From positions 434,001-498,000 of the forward strand of contig NZ_CP041659.1 of the NCBI RefSeq assembly GCF_007998985.1: 64,000 nt of DNA, given 5' to 3'. A program made the translations under genes and the position numbers. Positions 59,994 to 64,000 of this stretch are shown here, piece after piece; the stretch's first letter is position 1, and the number at the start of each line of letters is the position of its first letter. The DNA is from Sphingomonas xanthus (GTDB taxonomy: Bacteria > Pseudomonadota > Alphaproteobacteria > Sphingomonadales > Sphingomonadaceae). The notes beneath the pieces were generated by a model, which was not told where the DNA came from, searched no databases, and was given only the letters and a program-made list of their open reading frames with translations.

Positions 59994-60818
59994 TTACCAG
60001 CTCGCCTCGGGATAGGTGCGGGGCAGATGCTGCATCACCGCAAGCAAATGGCCGAGGTGCTCGCTATGATGGCCGCGCCGGCCGCCGAGGATCGGCCGCT
60101 GGTCGGCGGGCGCTTCCAGCCTCGCCTCCACAAGCACCGCGGCGATCGCGGACCGAAATTCCTCCTCGAAGCTTCGGGGATCGGCGGCTACGCCGCGTTC
60201 AATCATCGTTTCGAGGAGGTCGTCGACCTCAAACAATTCGGGGATGAACCGCCAGTTCCAGTCGAGCCCTTTGGCCATGCGGCGCGTGCTTTCCTCGGTC
60301 CCGTCGCCAAGCCGGATAACCCAGTCGGCGGCGATTTCGCGATGATAGGCGACTTCCTTGAAACCCTTAGCGGCGATGCCCGCGATCCGTTCATCCGCCG
60401 ACGCGGACAGCCGCTTGTAGAGCATGTGCTGCCAGGTCGAGAAAAGGAATTGCCGGGCGATCGTCTGCGCAAAGTCGCCATTGGGCTGTTCGACCAGCCA
60501 GCAATTCTTCCAGTCGAGCACGTCGCGGTGGAACGCCAGTCGGTCGGCATCGCCCGCAGCACCAAGGAAATGCGTTCCCTGCCCGATTAGGTCGAGCGCC
60601 AGGTTGGCGAGGCTGAGGTCGACTTCAAGCGCGGGCGCATGGCCGCACCATTCGCTGAGGCGCTGGCCGAGGATCAGCGCATCGTCGCCAAGGCGGCACA
60701 GATAGTCGAAGAGCGGCGGGTCGTGTTCGGCCAGCGCCGGCGCGTCGAACGCGCCTCGGTTGGCGACCCCTTCGGCCCGCTTTTCAACGTCCTTCTCGAT
60801 GGTCGGGAGCGACGGCAT
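59994..60818 (-). CDS. paaC: Phenylacetyl-CoA epoxidase structural subunit PaaC
   Basis: 274 residues. LFDYLCRLGDDALILGQRLS, EWCGHAPALEVDLSLANLAL, DLIGQGTHFLGAAGD, EVAYHREIAADWVIRLGDGT and GRRGHHSEHLGHLLAVMQHL. It pairs with PaaA as the inactive partner of the di-iron heterodimer. It overlaps paaB by TGATG and is followed at once by paaE; paaD, normally between them, is absent. Confidence 0.94.
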   Translation of the reverse strand: MPSLPTIEKDVEKRAEGVANRGAFDAPALAEHDPPLFDYLCRLGDDALILGQRLSEWCGHAPALEVDLSLANLALDLIGQGTHFLGAAGDADRLAFHRDVLDWKNCWLVEQPNGDFAQTIARQFLFSTWQHMLYKRLSASADERIAGIAAKGFKEVAYHREIAADWVIRLGDGTEESTRRMAKGLDWNWRFIPELFEVDDLLETMIERGVAADPRSFEEEFRSAIAAVLVEARLEAPADQRPILGGRRGHHSEHLGHLLAVMQHLPRTYPEASW

Positions 60819-61108
60819 CAGATGTGCTTCACCACGTCGGGAATGTCGTAGAAGGTCGGGTGGCGATAGACCTTGTCCTGCGCTGGTTCGAACAACGGGC
60901 CGCTATCGGCCGGGTCGCTGGCGATGATGTCCGTCGACTTCACTACCCACAGGCTTACGCCTTCGAGCCGCCGCGTATAGGTGTCGCGGGCGTGCCGGAG
61001 CGCGAGCTCCGGGTCAGGAGCATGAACGCTGCCGACATGGCGATGGCTAAGACCGCCCTTGGCCCGGACGAAAACTTCCCACAACGGCCAGTCATGACCT
61101 TCGCTCAC
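60818..61108 (-). CDS. paaB: Phenylacetyl-CoA epoxidase subunit PaaB
   Basis: 96 residues from the GTG at 61108, chosen because GGAGG lies 6 bases upstream (a TTG one codon earlier has 3 bases). WPLWEVFVRAKGGLSHRHVG, SVHAPDPELALRHARDTYTR and SLWVVKSTDI are diagnostic. PaaB helps hold two PaaAC dimers together and is needed for activity. A palindromic repeat fills the gap to paaA. Confidence 0.94.
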   Translation of the reverse strand: MSEGHDWPLWEVFVRAKGGLSHRHVGSVHAPDPELALRHARDTYTRRLEGVSLWVVKSTDIIASDPADSGPLFEPAQDKVYRHPTFYDIPDVVKHI

Positions 61109-61118
61109 CAACTTCCTC

Positions 61119-61194
61119 CGTCATTGCGAGCGTAGCGATTGTTGCCTCGCTGCGGTCGATGGATTGTTTCGTCGCTGCGCTCCTTGCAGTGACG
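61119..61194. repeat. REP-like imperfect palindrome between paaA and paaB
   Basis: Left arm 61119-61146 (CGTCATTGCGAGCGTAGCGA...) and right arm 61161-61194 (ending CTCCTTGCAGTGACG) are imperfect reverse complements. It resembles a palindromic intergenic repeat (CGTCATTGCGAGCG...CAATGACG) that recurs in alphaproteobacterial genomes; that is recollection, not checked here, and only this one copy was noticed in the window. Its left end abuts the paaB ribosome-binding site. Confidence 0.65.
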
Positions 61195-61204
61195 AAGCGC
61201 GATT

Positions 61205-62188
61205 TCAAGCTGCTGCGCGCTCGCGGCGCTTGGCTTCATAAGCGGCGGCGGCGTCGCGGACCCAGGCACCATCATCCCAGGCATCGCGACGCGCCTTCAT
61301 GCGTTCCTTGGCGACCGGCCCTTCGCCGCGGACGACCGCGTAGAATTCTTCCCAGTCGATTTCGCCGAAATCATATCCGCCCTTGGCCTCGTTCCACTTG
61401 AGGTCGGCATCGGGCACGGTAAGGCCGAGGAATTCCGCCTGCGGCACCGAAATATCGACGAACTTCTGACGAAGCTCGTCATTGGTCTCGCGCTTGATCC
61501 GCCAGCGCATGGACCGTTCGGTGTTAGGCGAATTGTCATCGGGCGGGCCGAACATCATCAGTGACGGCCACCACCAGCGGTTGAGCGCATCCTGCGCCAT
61601 CCGCTTTTGGTCGGCGGTGCCGTTGGCCAGCGCGATCATGATTTCATAGCCCTGACGCTGATGGAAGCTTTCTTCCTTGCAAACCCGGACCATGGCCCGG
61701 GCATAAGGACCATAGCTGGTGCGCTGCAGCGGCACCTGGTTCATGATCGCCGCGCCGTCGACCAGCCAGCCGATCGCGCCAATGTCGGCCCAGGTCAGCG
61801 TCGGATAGTTGAATATCGTGCTGTACTTGGCTTTGCCCGAATGGAGCGCCTCGACCATCTGTTCGCGGCTGGTGCCCAGGGTCTCGGCCGCGCAATATAG
61901 ATAAAGGCCATGGCCGCCTTCGTCCTGCACCTTGGCCAGGAGGATCGCCTTGCGGCGAAGCGAGGGCGCCCGGGTGATCCAATTGCCTTCCGGAAGCATG
62001 CCGACGATCTCGCTATGGGCATGCTGCGAAATCTGCCGCACCAGCGTCTTGCGATAGGCGTCCGGCATCCAGTCCTTGGGCTCGATAAATTCGTCCGCGG
62101 CGACCCGCGCCTCGAACGCCGCGACCAGGTCGGAATCCTCGACCGTCTCGATCGGCTTGACGTTCTTGCTCATCTCGGTGGTGTACAT
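61205..62188 (-). CDS. paaA: Phenylacetyl-CoA epoxidase catalytic subunit PaaA
   Basis: 327 residues, full length. Ferritin-like di-iron ligands: E60 in [11 protein letters not shown]90 and H93 in [12 protein letters not shown], then E172/E173 and H176 in [35 protein letters not shown] and [19 protein letters not shown] are typical. It makes the 1,2-epoxide of phenylacetyl-CoA. First gene of paaABCE. Confidence 0.96.
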   Translation of the reverse strand: MYTTEMSKNVKPIETVEDSDLVAAFEARVAADEFIEPKDWMPDAYRKTLVRQISQHAHSEIVGMLPEGNWITRAPSLRRKAILLAKVQDEGGHGLYLYCAAETLGTSREQMVEALHSGKAKYSTIFNYPTLTWADIGAIGWLVDGAAIMNQVPLQRTSYGPYARAMVRVCKEESFHQRQGYEIMIALANGTADQKRMAQDALNRWWWPSLMMFGPPDDNSPNTERSMRWRIKRETNDELRQKFVDISVPQAEFLGLTVPDADLKWNEAKGGYDFGEIDWEEFYAVVRGEGPVAKERMKARRDAWDDGAWVRDAAAAYEAKRRERAAA

Positions 62189-62232
62189 GAGTCCGATGTA
62201 GCGATTTCGGGGCCGCGCTTCAAACTCGGCCG

Positions 62233-62742
62233 CTATTGATTGTCGACGGTAATCTCGACTGTGCCGCTATAGAGCCCGTCGGTGGCGTTGGCCGGCACGG
62301 AAATCGACCCTCCGACGTTGAAGTCCAAGCCGGGAGCACCCGAATTGGTGAGGGTGATGCTGGTTGGCGCGGACGGGGTGAAACGCAGCGTCCTGCCATC
62401 CGCGGCATTGACGAGGTCCGAGGCCATGGCGGAAATTCGCACGACCTGCTTGTTCGTGCCCTGGACGTTGAAGATCGCCGGCAGCGCCGCCCCGGTGCAG
62501 GTCACGCTTGCCGGACAGCTGCGCACTCCGCCCTGGCTGAGCGTGACGGTCGCCGGACCGGTCATCCCCGCAGACAGCAGTATCGTCCCGAAGTCGAGGT
62601 CCCGCCTGGCCGTAAACTGGAGCGGCTTCACCACATTGGCGGTGACCTGGGCATTGATCACTGCGGCATCGGCGCCAGTCGGCGGCGCGGCGAACAGCGC
62701 TGCGGCGGTCAACAGGGTGGCAAGGCGCGGTGAAGGCATCAT
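62233..62742 (-). CDS. DUF4402 domain exported protein
   Basis: 169 residues. Signal peptide (about 1-26, [17 protein letters not shown]), then [20 protein letters not shown], a cysteine pair in [11 protein letters not shown], and [15 protein letters not shown]4402 proteins are secreted beta-sandwich proteins related to spore-coat-U/fimbrial-like folds; function unknown. It sits upstream of the paa operon on the same strand with a 44-base gap, which may only be coincidence. Confidence 0.83.
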   Translation of the reverse strand: MMPSPRLATLLTAAALFAAPPTGADAAVINAQVTANVVKPLQFTARRDLDFGTILLSAGMTGPATVTLSQGGVRSCPASVTCTGAALPAIFNVQGTNKQVVRISAMASDLVNAADGRTLRFTPSAPTSITLTNSGAPGLDFNVGGSISVPANATDGLYSGTVEITVDNQ

Positions 62743-62850
62743 GGTCCAGCCCGAAGCCCTAGGCAGACGAGGTGAAAAAGGCGTTAACCAGCCGGTCCGC
62801 GCTTGCTTGGCCCCCGCCTCTTGCTAACAGCGACCCGATAGGAGAGCGGC

Positions 62851-63630
62851 ATGACATACCAGTGCATCACCAGCGAGCGGACCGACCATGTCCTCCGCAT
62901 CACCTTGAACCGGCCGGACCGGCTCAACAGCTTCACTCGCGCGATGCATGCCGAACTGCGCGACGCGCTCGCCGACCTCGGCGATGCGCGAGTGGTGGTG
63001 CTGACCGGCGCCGGCCGCGGATTTTGCGCCGGGCAGGACCTTAACGACCGGGCCGCTGCGCCCGGCGAAGCGGTCGATCTTGGCGAGACGGTCGAGGAAA
63101 GCTGGAATCCGCTGATCCGCACCCTGGCCGAAATTCCTCAGCCGGTCATCGCCCGGGTCAACGGCGTCGCCGCCGGCGCTGGGGCCAATATCGCGCTGGC
63201 CTGCGACATCGTCATTGCCGCCCGCTCGGCAAAGTTCATCCAGAGCTTTTCCGCGCTCGGCCTGATCCCCGACAGCGGCGGAAGCTGGCACCTTCCGCGC
63301 CTCGTCGGCCAAGCCCGAGCGCTAGGCCTGGCACTGACCGGGGAGCCACTTCCCGCCGAGCGCGCCGCCGAGTGGGGAATGATCTGGAAAGCGGTCGACG
63401 ACGACGGGCTCGATAGCGAAGTCGATGCGCTGGCAAGCAAGCTTTCGGCCCTTCCGCCGCTCGGCCTGGCAGCGATCAAGCAAATCGTCCGCACCAGCTG
63501 GTCGCGCCCGCTCGACGCGGAACTCGACCTGCAGCGGGACGAAATGCGCCGGCTTGGCTTTACCCACGACTATCGCGAAGGCGTCGCGGCCTTCCTTGAA
63601 AAGCGCGCCGCCCGATTTGAGGGGCGCTAG
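62851..63630 (+). CDS. paaG: 2-(1,2-epoxy-1,2-dihydrophenyl)acetyl-CoA isomerase
   Basis: 259 residues, crotonase fold. GRGFCAGQDLNDRA, VNGVAAGAGANIALACDIVI and FIQSFSALGLIPDSGGSWHL are the PaaG pattern; an aspartate (IPDSGG) replaces the hydratase glutamate. It turns the ring epoxide made by PaaABCE into the oxepin. Divergent from paaA with the DUF4402 gene between them. Other paa genes (F, H, J, K, Z) are not in the window. Confidence 0.88.
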   Translation: MTYQCITSERTDHVLRITLNRPDRLNSFTRAMHAELRDALADLGDARVVVLTGAGRGFCAGQDLNDRAAAPGEAVDLGETVEESWNPLIRTLAEIPQPVIARVNGVAAGAGANIALACDIVIAARSAKFIQSFSALGLIPDSGGSWHLPRLVGQARALGLALTGEPLPAERAAEWGMIWKAVDDDGLDSEVDALASKLSALPPLGLAAIKQIVRTSWSRPLDAELDLQRDEMRRLGFTHDYREGVAAFLEKRAARFEGR

Positions 63631-64000
63631 TTCAGCGCCGTTCCAACCGCCGCCAGCGGTCGCGCAAGCACCTCGCCGACCGTGCCAAAACTCAGGAGGG
63701 CCGCTGCCAGGCCCGCGCTCGCGACGACGATAAATTCCAACGCCTGCCCCCAACGGCGGCTGGCGCCCGCGCGATCATCGGCCCGCGGCCTTGCCCGCCG
63801 GTCGAGCACCGGCGGGCCATCGGCCGCCGCGGCCTGGCTCATCAGCCGGTCGGGGCATACCGGGTCCTGGGTACGGATCCCGAAACGGTCCGTATTGGAC
63901 CAGACAACCCTGGCAACGACAATGTGCGGACCACGGCGGATCTCAAGGTAGGTACCTTGCGGCGGCGCGGCCGCCGATCGCAGTAGCATCCCGCGCGACG
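63627..64000 (-). CDS. PilZ-like domain protein with C-terminal membrane helix (partial)
   Basis: The frame is open at the window end; at least 124 residues are visible. MLLRSAAAPPQGTYLEIRRG, then PHIVVARVVWSNTDRFGIRT looks like the second half of a PilZ domain, the fold that binds cyclic di-GMP, though the arginine motif would be outside. A basic linker (DRRARPRADDRAGASRRW) and one membrane helix (EFIVVASAGLAAALLSFG) follow. The end overlaps the paaG stop by 4 bases. Confidence 0.6.
   Translation of the reverse strand, partial: SRGMLLRSAAAPPQGTYLEIRRGPHIVVARVVWSNTDRFGIRTQDPVCPDRLMSQAAAADGPPVLDRRARPRADDRAGASRRWGQALEFIVVASAGLAAALLSFGTVGEVLARPLAAVGTALN

Noticed and set aside
59040..60590. 516-residue open frame opposite paaE and paaC
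   Set aside because: Antisense to two certain genes and without recognisable domains.

Overview
The window looks like a chromosomal segment of a high-GC alphaproteobacterium, most probably of the order Sphingomonadales. The clues are a TonB receptor with a poly-proline tail, an UrcA-family protein, a PhaR regulator, a permuted hrcA-grpE / rph-rdgB-hemW neighbourhood, an rsmI-yraN-gshB-dedA order, a lepB-rnc-era operon and a kinase of the HRxxN type. This is judgement from gene content; no database search was run. There is no prophage, insertion sequence, rRNA operon or CRISPR array. Coding density is very high and most neighbours overlap by 1-4 bases.

Layout. 1-5.6 kb: the end of a TrkA-type protein, rimO, a CHRD protein, an M17 aminopeptidase, a MarR regulator, an SH3-only remnant and mltG. 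5.6-7.3 kb: fabF and acpP. 7.3-12.5 kb: an HExxH protein, a TonB receptor coupled to a sarcosine-oxidase-like flavoprotein, and a lipoprotein. 12.7-24.2 kb is housekeeping: hrcA-grpE, rph-rdgB, two CAP proteins, hemW, a PBP-activator-like lipoprotein, rsmI, a decayed yraN, gshB, dedA, DUF484-xerC and a TalC/Fsa aldolase. 24.3-29.4 kb: an enoyl-CoA hydratase, three Tad-pilus pseudopilin-type genes, and a TelA protein with a membrane partner. 29.4-35 kb: a tightly stacked minus-strand operon pgi-gor-PYROXD2-like-CaiB. 35.1-42.5 kb: lepB-rnc-era, cobB, a zinc-finger protein, a thioesterase, dapB-nth, alr and GFA. 42.5-49.1 kb: urcA/lysR, glmU-glmS, a histone-H1-like protein with an unusual leader, phaR and tRNA-Arg(CCG). 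49.2-52.2 kb: a three-gene phosphorelay cassette.

54.4-63.6 kb is the most interesting metabolic block. It holds an aromatic-type aminotransferase, a fused E1 and an E2 of a 2-oxoacid dehydrogenase, then paaA-paaB-paaC-paaE (ring epoxidase, paaD absent) and a divergent paaG. Read together they suggest conversion of phenylalanine through phenylpyruvate directly to phenylacetyl-CoA and on to ring epoxidation and isomerisation, without free phenylacetate. Substrate identity is inference.

Other points worth following: an 18-codon ORF whose ribosome-binding site is complementary to the 16S tail over 14 bases, followed by a hairpin; a REP-like palindrome wedged between paaA and the paaB ribosome-binding site; a yraN gene with two stops and three single-base deletions; perfect palindromes in the urcA/lysR gap and ahead of the thioesterase gene; and an AT-rich 16-bp inverted repeat.
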